Shown here: positions 15,067 through 24,079 of the stretch, in pieces
Layout of the letters: each line of letters opens with the position of its first letter
Position numbering within the stretch: the stretch's first letter is position 1
From: an uncultured Lactobacillus sp.
GTDB taxonomy: Bacteria > Bacillota > Bacilli > Lactobacillales > Lactobacillaceae
Assembly (NCBI RefSeq): GCF_910589175.1
Contig: NZ_CAJURR010000002.1
Location: forward strand, 57,920 to 121,919
DNA length: 64,000 bases
Direction of reading: 5' to 3'
Position numbers and translations under genes: made by a program
Notes under the pieces: generated by a model
Seen by the model: only the letters and a program-made list of their open reading frames with translations
The model's database searches: none
What the model was told of the DNA's origin: nothing

Positions 15067-18000
15067 CTAAAGATTTAACATATTTCTACCATTCTTTTGG
15101 TTAATGGTATTAATACCCTTAATAGCATGTTCTCCAAATGATTCATCACCAATTTTAACAGTTAGGTGCAAATCAATAGGTTTTCCGCTATTACTATTAA
15201 AGTTTTGCATTTGAATTGCTTGAACTATAGCATTTACTAATTCTGTACTCATCTCCTTGAATCCTCCACGCTGAACTGATGTAGAGTCATTAGATTGAGT
15301 ATCAGAATAAATTGAACTATCAATAGCAGTTCGTCTGTTTAAGGAAGATGGCATTTGCAAACCACCACCAAAATTCTGATTCATAAATGCAATAGCTTCA
15401 TTAATTCTTCGCATACCTAACTCACGATTAGTTAAAGGAACAACCATTTCTGGCTTGTCGTTTTCGCTAATCTCATAGAAACCATGTTTAGCAATTAAAC
15501 CACCATCTTCATAGCCATGTCCGTGACCGATAACAGCAAGCATGTCTGAACCGTAGCGGTGCTTAGCATAGTTAATTGCTGCTAGCATGTTGTCGTAACC
15601 ATTAAAGATATTACCGTGACCAGGAAACTTATAAGCATTGAAAGTTGCTGAAATAGTTTGGAGTAACCCTTTAGCTAAGTCACCTGTTAGAGTATTGATA
15701 TCAGTGTATCCGCCTTGAACGGCATGTTCATTACCACCAGATTCGGTCTGAATTTGACGGACCCAAGCATTAACGTATGCTGGAGTTGCTGGCAATCCGT
15801 TTTTACGTAAAGCTTTCTTAACAGCACTACGCCAACCTTCTGCTCCTGGTCCAGTTTGATGAGTTGAACCACCAAATTGATTAATGACCTTTTTAGCCCA
15901 GTTCATCATGCCTTTCTTTTCTTGATTAACAGCACCTTTAGCAAATTTAAGTGAGGCATCTCCTAAGCTCCAATCATAGGTAACAAATTTATCAACAATA
16001 TAGTTAACTAGTCTTTCTGGATGAGCGATATCATCAGTAACCTTTTCAAGTTCTTCCATCACACCATCTACGAAACTACCAACTCCATCAAAAATATTGC
16101 CAAAATTCAAATTACCTAAAGCTGAACTAATTCCACTAAAAATACCACTAAAATCGAAATTAAAGTTACCAATACCGCCGGCATATTTAGGAACCATACT
16201 GGCTAATTCATTAGCTGTACTTGTAGCAGTTTTAACTTTGGTACCGGCTGGCAAGTACGTTAAGAAGTTACGCTTAGCAGGGAATAATCCTTGCTCACCA
16301 TTTGGCAATTCATAACTTTCTCTGTAGATGTCTCCTTCTTGGTCATTAACCAGTGCTAAACCACCTGGGTGATTATCTGTACCGGTTGCATAGGAATTCC
16401 AGTTGAAGAAACCCCAACCAATAGATCCGCCACCAAGCTTACCGAGTACCCAGTTGATACCATCTCTAATTTTATTAGTAGCATTTTGAACTGGCTTAAC
16501 AATTGCATCCACAACTTTTCGAACAGCACTACTAATGTTGTAGATGCCGTCCCTTATACCATTTCCAATTGTGCTACCAAGAGTACCAGCCCAGGATCCC
16601 AAGGTTCTTGAAGTGTTATGTCTAAAACTAGATACCCAACTTCCTAATCGTTCACCAGCATTTCGAGCAGAATTATAAGCATTGCCAATTCCATTATCGA
16701 CATGACCACCTAAGCCACCAGCCCAACTAGAAATACTGCTATTCGCATTTCCAAAGAAACTACGCGTCCAACTAGATAGTTTGCTACCGGCATTAATAGC
16801 TCCTGAGCGTGATGATTCGGAACCATTATTAATGTGATCTCCTAGTCTTTCAGCCCAAGATCTTACTAGTCCACTAGCTGATTCTCTAAAGCCCGTAGTC
16901 CAGTTTTTAATTTTGTTACCAGCATTTTTAGCCATTGCCTGACCATTTTCAACACTGTTATTTACGTCAGAGCCAATCTTTGAAGACCAGTCATGAACTT
17001 TCTTTTTAGCATCACTAATAAAATCAGTAGACCATTCTTTGACCTTAGTACCAGCTTGCTTAGCTGATTTCTTACCCTTTTCTATATCTTTGTTGATGTT
17101 AGAACCAACATTTTGCGCCCAACTCTTAATATCTTTTTTAGCATTAGAAATGAAATTAGTTGACCACTTATGAATATTAGAGCTAGCAGTTTGAACTTCT
17201 TTTTTGCCTTTAGTGATGTTAGTATTGATATCTTTACCAACAGACTTAGCCCAAGAAGTAAAGTTGTCTAATATTTCATGAGACTTAAAGCCAATTGCTT
17301 CAACCCAGTCTTTAGGCTTCTTACCTTTGCCGTATTTAGCCCAACCATCACCAAACTTAGAAGCTCCAACGCCACCCCATTTACCAATAAATGAGCCGAC
17401 TTGTTGACCAATTGCTGCACCTAATGGTCCACCAAAGAATAAGCCAATACCACCGCCGATAGCTCCACCAATTCCAGAACCAAAATCAGCAAACTTTTCT
17501 TCTTTGTTCTTAGCCTTGATCCCTTTGTAGATGTCAATTCCAGAAGTTACGGCAATCATTGCGCCTGATAATCCAGTACCCAATTTCTGACCTAACTTCA
17601 TTGGTTCGCCAGATTGAATAGAGGAGCGAGCTGATTTAAGGAAGTCAGTATTAGCTAAGTTACTGTCTTGCCAGCCTTGGTTTACTTCACTCCATAGATC
17701 TTTTATGTGGGCATAACCGCCTTTAATATTTTCAAAGCTTAATTTTGCAAGTTCTTTGATATTAAGAATTGGATGTTTGGCAAATTCAATTACAACACCA
17801 AGCATATCATCCGCATACTTAACACCAGCTTTTAGCTTATCGAACTTAAGCATTGCTAGAATCTTAAGGGTGTCAGTAAAGCTTTGAATGCCTGCAATAG
17901 TAGCTCTAGCAACTTTTATACCTAAGAGTGTAAGCAATGTTGCAGTCATAATCTTAACTGCTGTTTGATGATGATCTATCCAATCAGATAATCCTTCAAG

Positions 18001-21000
18001 CGCTTTAGTTAAAAGCTTTAAAGCTTCCACAATTGCAAATCCAGCTATTTTAGCTAATGGCTTGATAAAACTATCATAGAACCATTCAAAAACTGGTTTA
18101 GCCGCTTTGACTACACTATAAACAACCTTAAGTGCAGCAGCTAATGCATTAAAGAATTCAGGAATTACTTGAGTAATTGTGAATCCCGCAAGTGGAAGTA
18201 AGACGTTTTTATAAGCCCAAGATAAGCCATCCCAAACATCTTTTGTTACAGGTCGAATGGATTTTAGCAAGTTATCAATTGACTTCAATAGTGGAGTGAA
18301 ATCAAGTTTTTTAGCCCAGTTTGAAGTATACGTTGCCATATCTCCAAGAGCACCAAGCATATCGTCAACCATGCCTAGAAGAGTCTTAAAAATTGATGTG
18401 CCAACATTTCCATGTTGCCATGCTTTATCAAATTGACCAGCTAAGTTACCAATTGTATTACCTACACCAGTAACAATTTGAATTAAATGACTCCAGATTG
18501 AAACACCTAGATTTGAATGCTTCCACGCTTCATCAATTGAAGTAACAATATTCTTATAGATATCTAGGATATTGTTCAATGCATTTAGCCATGCTTGCCA
18601 TAACTTTGTACCAGCATTACCGTGTTGCCAAGCCTCATCGAATGATTTTGCAATATCTCCAATAAATTCAACTAGCTTAGTAGCTAAATCTAAAAGATTA
18701 GCAAAAATTTTTTTACCAAGATCGCCAGTATTCCATGCATCTCGGAATGATTCAGCTATGTGATGAATTGCAACTAAAACATTATTAAGCGAGTCAAAAA
18801 TAGCTTGAATAAATCTAGTCCCTCGACCACTTTCTTCCCATGCCTCGGCAAACGCCCTTGAAATATCGCCAATGATATTCAGCATATCAGCTAGCAATTG
18901 AAGTAAGTTTTCCATCACTTTTTGTCCGGTGCTATTATCCCAAACATGTAAGAATGAATTACCTACATCACCTAACAAGCGTTTGATTTCTTTCCATGAG
19001 TATTTAGCAGCATCCACAACAGCTTGCCCTTTTTCATCCCAAGCTTTCTTCATTGGGTTAAAGATTTCACCTAGAACTTTTTTGACTTTGTTAGCTGCAT
19101 CAATAGCATTCTGTGAGGCTTCTAATGGAACATTCCAGTCAAGCCCCTGGTTACCATCTCCTGCACCACTATCATCTAATCCAGCATCATCAAAAATAGG
19201 ACTGTCTTGCTTTTGTTGCGGAGTAAACTTCTCTAATGGCTGTGCCTCAAATGAACCATTATCTTGATTATTTTTACTGTTATCAAGAACATTAAGCTCA
19301 TCGAACCCCATTAAAGAAGCTTGCAAGTCTTCATTAGCTTTCTTAGTATCTTCGAACGCTTTTTTAGCTTGTTCATTAGATGCCTTGATTCGTTCATTTT
19401 CGGCTGCAACTGCTGCCGCACCTTGACGATTGGCTTGGGCAATTTGTTGGTTAGCACGTTGTACAGCTTTAGCTTGTTCTTGCTGTTGTTTCTTAACAGC
19501 TTCATTAGCTTTACTTGCCGCCTTAGAAGTATCATTCATCGCTTGCACTTGATCGTACAAACCATGTGCACCATTTCTGGCACTGGATAAACTCATCCCT
19601 GTTAAAGCAGAGCTAAATTGCGCAATCCATGCTGTTGCTTTTTTTAGTGAGTTCATCAAAGCATTCACAGCTGGTAAAACATAGCTATAGATAGGATAAA
19701 AAGCAGTTAATAGATTTACTTTAATTGCATTAAAACTACTTGCAAATTGCTTATTAGTCATCAATGCTGCACCCATGCCTTGGGCTAGCATCATAATTGC
19801 TTGATATAGCAACGTAAAGACAATTAATTGGCTAGCTAGCATACGCATTGCCATTCGAACGCCCTTAAGACGTTCACTTAACATTGACGCGCCACCACCA
19901 GCTCGACGCATAGAAGAACTTCCACTATTTCCAAAGCGTTTTAAAGATGAGTTAACATTAGAGATAGTATTTCGAAGTCTACTAAATTTTGAACTAAGCC
20001 CTGAAACATTTTTATTTTCTTCAGATAGCTCAGTGTTAATTCGAGAAGAACTAGCCTTTAATTCATCTCCACGAGAGCTTACATAACTATAAGCTTTAGC
20101 AAGTTCATCACTTCTAGCTACCAAGCGCCTATATTCAGCTTCTGCTTGCTTAAGTTCCTTATCATTACCCGCGGATCTTCCAAGAGTGGCATCATTATCT
20201 CTCATTTCAGCAATTGAGCGTCTAATTCGTTCAATCTTACCTTCTGTTTGATCCATTTCGGTTTCAATTCGCTTAAGGGATGATGGAATTGAATTAAGTT
20301 CCTGCGACATTTCTTGCGCAAGAGCTTTGGCTTGGTTCTGATATCTTGTAATCTTAATTTGAGCATCAGCAATTTGATCGTCTAGTCTCATTGACTTAAC
20401 TTTACTTCCTTGCTTACTCATATCAAGATTATCTCGGTTTGCAGTTAAAGTAGCGATTCTACGTTGCATAGACCGAGCCTGTTCCATCTTTTCATTGATG
20501 TGAGTGACCAGCCCATCAACTTCTTTTTTAGCACGAGAGGCTTCAGCTTGGATTTCATCATCAATACCTAAATCAACGGGACGCTTAGGCATATAGCTTT
20601 GAATCCGTTTTTCTTGATAATCGTCAAAACTTGAATTCTGAATTTGTGGACGTGTTGTTGCTCTTTCTCGTCTTTGTGACTGCTCTTTAGGCTTAGCAAT
20701 ATCAGATACAGCCTCACGCGCTGCACTAGTTTGCTGTGCAATTCGTTGTTGCATATTAGAAGCCTCTTGCAGTCGTGCAGTTAAACTATCCAAACTCTTC
20801 TCCGATTGATTAACTGCTTCTTTAGAGCTTTCAGCCTGTTCTTTGTTTCCTTGAACAATTTTATCTGTAACATCATTTTGAGTATTAAGAGTTTGTTCCA
20901 GTAATTTTTGCTTGGCTTGTTCTGCCTCAGTACGCTGACGAACTTCTTCCTTAGCAGATTCGTTAGCTTTTGAAACATTGTCATTCATTGACTGATTAAT

Positions 21001-21135
21001 TTTGCCTAAGCCATCTTGAATCTTATATTGCATATCATTAGTTTTCTGACTAATGATATCAGTAAATTCATCAAGCTTTCGCATAACGTCTCCATAATTA
21101 GCAGTAAACCTTAATTCAAGTTCTTCTAAATCCAT
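15067..21135 (-). CDS. Tape measure protein with lytic transglycosylase domain
   Basis: This 2022-aa protein sets tail length and opens the wall during DNA entry. Residues 1-400 are coiled coil, about 420-460 hydrophobic, and about 700-950 hold tandem ~35-residue repeats built on DEAWQHGN-like units. Residues about 1290-1540 hold a second repeat series (SWAQNVGSNINKDIEKGKK type). A soluble lytic transglycosylase domain lies near 1760-1880, with catalytic Glu in QIQTESGGN and GLLQTISATF. The ATG overlaps the GT stop (TAATG). Confidence 0.93.
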   Translation of the reverse strand: MDLEELELRFTANYGDVMRKLDEFTDIISQKTNDMQYKIQDGLGKINQSMNDNVSKANESAKEEVRQRTEAEQAKQKLLEQTLNTQNDVTDKIVQGNKEQAESSKEAVNQSEKSLDSLTARLQEASNMQQRIAQQTSAAREAVSDIAKPKEQSQRRERATTRPQIQNSSFDDYQEKRIQSYMPKRPVDLGIDDEIQAEASRAKKEVDGLVTHINEKMEQARSMQRRIATLTANRDNLDMSKQGSKVKSMRLDDQIADAQIKITRYQNQAKALAQEMSQELNSIPSSLKRIETEMDQTEGKIERIRRSIAEMRDNDATLGRSAGNDKELKQAEAEYRRLVARSDELAKAYSYVSSRGDELKASSSRINTELSEENKNVSGLSSKFSRLRNTISNVNSSLKRFGNSGSSSMRRAGGGASMLSERLKGVRMAMRMLASQLIVFTLLYQAIMMLAQGMGAALMTNKQFASSFNAIKVNLLTAFYPIYSYVLPAVNALMNSLKKATAWIAQFSSALTGMSLSSARNGAHGLYDQVQAMNDTSKAASKANEAVKKQQQEQAKAVQRANQQIAQANRQGAAAVAAENERIKASNEQAKKAFEDTKKANEDLQASLMGFDELNVLDNSKNNQDNGSFEAQPLEKFTPQQKQDSPIFDDAGLDDSGAGDGNQGLDWNVPLEASQNAIDAANKVKKVLGEIFNPMKKAWDEKGQAVVDAAKYSWKEIKRLLGDVGNSFLHVWDNSTGQKVMENLLQLLADMLNIIGDISRAFAEAWEESGRGTRFIQAIFDSLNNVLVAIHHIAESFRDAWNTGDLGKKIFANLLDLATKLVEFIGDIAKSFDEAWQHGNAGTKLWQAWLNALNNILDIYKNIVTSIDEAWKHSNLGVSIWSHLIQIVTGVGNTIGNLAGQFDKAWQHGNVGTSIFKTLLGMVDDMLGALGDMATYTSNWAKKLDFTPLLKSIDNLLKSIRPVTKDVWDGLSWAYKNVLLPLAGFTITQVIPEFFNALAAALKVVYSVVKAAKPVFEWFYDSFIKPLAKIAGFAIVEALKLLTKALEGLSDWIDHHQTAVKIMTATLLTLLGIKVARATIAGIQSFTDTLKILAMLKFDKLKAGVKYADDMLGVVIEFAKHPILNIKELAKLSFENIKGGYAHIKDLWSEVNQGWQDSNLANTDFLKSARSSIQSGEPMKLGQKLGTGLSGAMIAVTSGIDIYKGIKAKNKEEKFADFGSGIGGAIGGGIGLFFGGPLGAAIGQQVGSFIGKWGGVGASKFGDGWAKYGKGKKPKDWVEAIGFKSHEILDNFTSWAKSVGKDINTNITKGKKEVQTASSNIHKWSTNFISNAKKDIKSWAQNVGSNINKDIEKGKKSAKQAGTKVKEWSTDFISDAKKKVHDWSSKIGSDVNNSVENGQAMAKNAGNKIKNWTTGFRESASGLVRSWAERLGDHINNGSESSRSGAINAGSKLSSWTRSFFGNANSSISSWAGGLGGHVDNGIGNAYNSARNAGERLGSWVSSFRHNTSRTLGSWAGTLGSTIGNGIRDGIYNISSAVRKVVDAIVKPVQNATNKIRDGINWVLGKLGGGSIGWGFFNWNSYATGTDNHPGGLALVNDQEGDIYRESYELPNGEQGLFPAKRNFLTYLPAGTKVKTATSTANELASMVPKYAGGIGNFNFDFSGIFSGISSALGNLNFGNIFDGVGSFVDGVMEELEKVTDDIAHPERLVNYIVDKFVTYDWSLGDASLKFAKGAVNQEKKGMMNWAKKVINQFGGSTHQTGPGAEGWRSAVKKALRKNGLPATPAYVNAWVRQIQTESGGNEHAVQGGYTDINTLTGDLAKGLLQTISATFNAYKFPGHGNIFNGYDNMLAAINYAKHRYGSDMLAVIGHGHGYEDGGLIAKHGFYEISENDKPEMVVPLTNRELGMRRINEAIAFMNQNFGGGLQMPSSLNRRTAIDSSIYSDTQSNDSTSVQRGGFKEMSTELVNAIVQAIQMQNFNSNSGKPIDLHLTVKIGDESFGEHAIKGINTINQKNGRNMLNL

Positions 21136-21925
21136 TAACTTCCACCTCCTTTATCTTTATTAAATTGCTTAATCCGTTGAGCTTGTTGGATTAATAGAGC
21201 CTGATCTTGTTTCCAATCAGGTTCATCCGATTTAGAAGTCTCTTCCACATTGTCTTTGACGAAAGGATAAGCTTCTTCAACTTTTGGCATTTTAGCAGGA
21301 TCATTAAAGGCAAATGCCACCATTTCACTTAAACGATGATCCATGTATGCCTTAGCACGCAAATCTTCTAATCTACGTTTTTCATTGGCATTTATTTGCG
21401 TCATGATCTCGCCAAAATCCATATCCCAAAAGTGATCTGCGTCTATTCCCGATTCAACCGCAATTGGGTATAGATGTTTGAATAAATCTGAGACTGTATC
21501 AAAATGGTCCTCGTTTACATCAGTTCGTCTTCGGTTGTTTCCACTGAATCGAGAGTTACTTCCGATTCCGTATTGGTCTTGGTACCCTTCTTCTTTTTCT
21601 TGCCGAAAAAACCGGATTCATCAAATAGTTCCATCAACTCATTAAATAAGTCCATGGTAGTGTGACCATCATCTAAATATTGTTCAAACGCTTCAATAAC
21701 GCGCTTATCTGTTACACCATGACTTTGATTTGCACCTTGTAGAACAATCAAAATTTCATTAACTGGTGGCAATTTGTTACCACCTTGTGAATCCATAAAG
21801 AGGGAGAGCATTGATTTACCTAAGCGTCGTTCAATCTTAAAAATTTCACGACCGCCTAATTTTAGGTCAAGTTCAAGATCACCCAATTGTACTGTCTTAG
21901 TTGCTTTCTTAATTGTTGTTGCCAT
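21135..21925 (-). CDS. Tail assembly chaperone GT, -1 frameshift fusion
   Basis: Reading G from ATG 21925 and slipping -1 at T TTT TTC (21611-21605) continues open to TAA at 21135, giving about 263 aa: 107 G residues plus 156 T residues. The T part reads RQEKEEGYQ... then DTVSDLFKHLYPIAVESGID and FWDMDFGEIM, a pattern typical of siphovirus T proteins. A shorter ORF beginning at MDFGEIM (21422) is part of it, not a separate gene. GT proteins recruit tail tube subunits onto the tape measure. No stop interrupts the shifted frame. Confidence 0.85.
21515..21925 (-). CDS. Tail assembly chaperone G
   Basis: This 136-aa zero-frame product (MATTIKKATKTVQLGDLELD onward) has the short mixed alpha/beta fold expected for lambda gpG-like chaperones; the C-terminal 30 residues after GFFGKKKKKG are charged and of low complexity. 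It lies between the major tail protein and tape measure. Most ribosomes make G; a minority shift at codon 107 to make GT. The G:GT ratio controls tail assembly in the family. Confidence 0.85.
   Translation of the reverse strand: MATTIKKATKTVQLGDLELDLKLGGREIFKIERRLGKSMLSLFMDSQGGNKLPPVNEILIVLQGANQSHGVTDKRVIEAFEQYLDDGHTTMDLFNELMELFDESGFFGKKKKKGTKTNTESEVTLDSVETTEDELM
21605..21611 (-). promoter_or_regulatory. Programmed -1 ribosomal frameshift site (T TTT TTC)
   Basis: Minus strand TTTTTTC spans codons 106-107 of G in the frame T TTT TTC, a perfect X XXY YYZ heptamer. Slippage places ribosomes in the only frame that is open through to the T region. Spacing and location match G/GT sites in long-tailed phages. 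Confidence 0.85.
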
Positions 21926-21959
21926 AATTCAATTTCTCCTTTTAAATATTTTCATAAAA

Positions 21960-21985
21960 AATAAACGCGGGAATCGAACCCACGC
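21960..21985 (-). terminator. T-arm-like hairpin after the major tail gene
   Basis: Minus strand CGTGGG-TTCGATT-CCCGCG (21984-21966) is a 6-bp stem with a 7-base loop identical in form to a tRNA T arm, followed by TTTATTTTTT. No acceptor, D or anticodon arm is present. It lies 14 bases after the major tail protein stop. Likely a partial terminator or RNA-processing signal lowering expression of genes downstream of the abundant tail protein. Confidence 0.5.
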
Positions 21986-21998
21986 CTATCATTGGCTA

Positions 21999-22490
21999 TT
22001 ACTTGCTTGCAGGTTGAGTTGATCCAGCAGCAGTAAAGTGAGGACCATCAGATACAGTAATAGTAATTGTGTAACCTAATGCCCCGTTAACAGCTACGGC
22101 ACCAAACTTAATATTGTAGGATCCACGCATTGTTGCAGTCATACCATCTGGATAAGTAACTTTCCAGTTGTATTGCTTACGGTTACCTGCTTCTTTTAGT
22201 GCCTTAGCAAAACTAGCGCCCTTATATACAGCCTGGAATTGTACGTTAGATGCATTTTGGATACCTTCCACTTGCTTACGTCTATCATCTGCTAAGGTAG
22301 TAACGTCAATTTTTTCAGTATCTCCACCTAATTCAGGAATAGTTTTAATGTCCGCAATTTCTTCCCAGGTAGATCCATCTTCTGATCTTTCTAATTTAGT
22401 TCCAGTTCCTACGAGTCCTTCGGAACTATCAACGGCAAATCGTTGAATATCTAATTTCAATAAATTGCTATATAATTTTACGTTTTTCAT
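21999..22490 (-). CDS. Major tail protein
   Basis: This 163-aa tube protein lies between the tail terminator and chaperones, with KTIPELGGDTEKIDVTTLAD and a C-terminal beta-rich part (YTITITVSDGPHFTAAG) typical of phage tail tubes. The N-terminus carries LKLDIQRFA (residues 11-19), the same motif found in this phage's scaffold and capsid proteins and in Prp substrates. If cut there, the mature protein would start VDSSEGLVG. Gene is followed by a T-arm-like hairpin. Confidence 0.85.
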   Translation of the reverse strand: MKNVKLYSNLLKLDIQRFAVDSSEGLVGTGTKLERSEDGSTWEEIADIKTIPELGGDTEKIDVTTLADDRRKQVEGIQNASNVQFQAVYKGASFAKALKEAGNRKQYNWKVTYPDGMTATMRGSYNIKFGAVAVNGALGYTITITVSDGPHFTAAGSTQPASK

Positions 22491-22493
22491 TTT

Positions 22494-22862
22494 TTATCCT
22501 TTCTGATATACACGTTTACTTGTGTTATCCACAATTCCTGTAAACACAAGTACTACTCGTGCTACTCCATTCAAATCTTGATCGCCAACGCTATTAGAAA
22601 AGCCCATTGCTGAAAACTTAGCAATGAGCTTATTTTTTATTTGCGTTAGTGATCCTTTGTCATTATATAAATCAATCGTTATCTTCCATTCCGTATCAGT
22701 TTCTTCCTGATAAGCATTACGAACATAAGAAGACTGACTAGTCGAATAAATCGCAGTCGGAAATACTGTAAATTTATCAGGATAAGAAGGCGAAACCAGT
22801 TTTAATTCTGGAATGGATTTAAGTGTCTTAAAGACAAGTGCTTTAACGTTATAAATTTCCAT
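22494..22862 (-). CDS. Tail terminator-like protein
   Basis: This 122-aa protein sits between the HK97-gp10-like neck protein and the major tail protein, the conserved slot of tail terminators (lambda gpU-like). Its alternating pattern (TEWKITIDLYNDKGSLTQIK; VARVVLVFTGIVDNTSKRVY) suits the small alpha/beta fold of that family. Assignment depends mostly on gene order. Confidence 0.65.
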   Translation of the reverse strand: MEIYNVKALVFKTLKSIPELKLVSPSYPDKFTVFPTAIYSTSQSSYVRNAYQEETDTEWKITIDLYNDKGSLTQIKNKLIAKFSAMGFSNSVGDQDLNGVARVVLVFTGIVDNTSKRVYQKG

Positions 22863-23420
22863 CTAATTACCTAACTTATCACGCAATTCTTGATCTACAG
22901 ATTTTTTTATAATTTCTGGTGCTTCTTTTTCAATTCGATTAGCAGCAGGCGTCATAAACTGTCTAGCTGGTTGTCCAGCAGTTCTATAGAAATATTTACC
23001 GTTGATTTTTATCTTAGGTATGCCATAAATCTTAGTTAAATCCAAATCAACTGCATCCACTGGGAAGAACCACGGTGTTTGTCGATAGGTAATTGCAACA
23101 CCTTGTGGAAGTTGTTTATCCGACATTTCTCCAACTAAACCAGTACCAAATTCACGAAACACTGCAACCATAGACGAGTTCCACCAGCGACCAATAACTT
23201 CATCGTTATCAATTTTAACTTCATGCTTAAAGCTCCGTGCAAGTTCGCCAGTAGAATACTTTATGCTGGATTGCAATTCGTCCACTGCATAGGCTTCTGC
23301 TTGTTCAATAGCATTTTCTTGTCCGTTAGCTGTAGCATTAGCAACTACGCTAGGGAGCTTTTTGAGCTTTGTCTTCAGCTCATCAAGTCCTCTAAGTTCT
23401 ACATTAATCATTTTGCTCAT
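22863..23420 (-). CDS. HK97 gp10-like neck/tail completion protein
   Basis: This 185-aa protein begins VELRGLDELKTKLKKLP, the hallmark start of the HK97-gp10 family, and continues with an AEAYAVDELQSSIKYSTGEL stretch typical of it. An RxWWNSS-FREFGTG region follows. It joins head and tail during assembly. The last two bases of its stop abut the next gene and its start overlaps the head-closure gene by 17 bases. Confidence 0.82.
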   Translation of the reverse strand: MSKMINVELRGLDELKTKLKKLPSVVANATANGQENAIEQAEAYAVDELQSSIKYSTGELARSFKHEVKIDNDEVIGRWWNSSMVAVFREFGTGLVGEMSDKQLPQGVAITYRQTPWFFPVDAVDLDLTKIYGIPKIKINGKYFYRTAGQPARQFMTPAANRIEKEAPEIIKKSVDQELRDKLGN

Positions 23421-23757
23421 CCCTTTTTATTCGCTCTAAAGTGACGTTCTTATGAGTAGAGAACTCCTGAATGGCAGTAATCATATAATCTGGATCACTC
23501 GTGCTTGGAACTTTCAAGCAAATTCCATAGCCTTCTCCATGTCCTTCTGAAAGCAAACCCCCTTGATATTTGCATGTTTTAATGTACTTGATATCTTTGC
23601 CATAGAGTTGAGCATTAACAGAACCACCAGCAGATTGAACATTCAGTTTTATTTGCTGAGGATCACCCCACCCCTTAGTTGTATAACCTTCATCATCTTG
23701 AATATCCGCAGGCTTTCTAAGATAGACAGTCGTTAAGTCACTTTCTTTTAGTCTCAT
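23404..23757 (-). CDS. Head closure / head-tail joining protein
   Basis: This 117-aa protein in the third connector position (after the adaptor, before gp10-like) resembles stopper-type proteins: short beta-rich sequence with AQLYGKDIKYIKTCKYQGG and VPSTSDPDYMITAIQEFSTH. It would close the portal channel after packaging. Function is taken from gene order and general pattern. Confidence 0.65.
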   Translation of the reverse strand: MRLKESDLTTVYLRKPADIQDDEGYTTKGWGDPQQIKLNVQSAGGSVNAQLYGKDIKYIKTCKYQGGLLSEGHGEGYGICLKVPSTSDPDYMITAIQEFSTHKNVTLERIKRDEQND

Positions 23758-24077
23758 AGCCTAGTCACCTTTGCTATTCGATAACGATTTAGCCCTAATC
23801 GAATATCTTTAGGAATTCCAATTTCAAGGTAATTAGTAACTCCACCTTCTGTTCGTTGGGTTTCGCCTTCTATTCCCATCCGATTGTAATTAATCGTTGC
23901 TAGCTTTTTAACATAGATATCCATGTTACCAACTAATTTCTTTTGTCCAGTATAATCTAGAACTTGAGCAATTGCTTCTTTAATTAGATCCGTTGCCAAT
24001 TCACTATCAGAGATTTGCAATCTAGTAGTTAGGGATGAAACCAGTTCTGCCATTTGATCCACATTAAGCACCTCCAC
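23754..24077 (-). CDS. Head-tail connector adaptor
   Basis: This 107-aa helical protein (DSELATDLIKEAIAQVLDYT; ATINYNRMGIEGETQRTEGG) fits the gp6/gp15-like adaptor family, which forms a ring below the portal. The GAETQ-like EGETQ-EGG stretch is common in this family. It starts just after the capsid gene and overlaps the next gene by four bases. Confidence 0.72.
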   Translation of the reverse strand: MEVLNVDQMAELVSSLTTRLQISDSELATDLIKEAIAQVLDYTGQKKLVGNMDIYVKKLATINYNRMGIEGETQRTEGGVTNYLEIGIPKDIRLGLNRYRIAKVTRL

Positions 24078-24079
24078 AA

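Noticed and set aside
21135..21422. Separate 95-aa gene starting at MDFGEIM
   Set aside because: No ribosome binding site precedes it, and the frame is open upstream to the slippery heptamer; it is the end of the GT fusion.
21960..22035. A tRNA gene on the minus strand
   Set aside because: Only the T arm is present. No acceptor stem partner for GTTTATT, D arm or anticodon arm can be formed upstream, and the region overlaps the end of the major tail gene.
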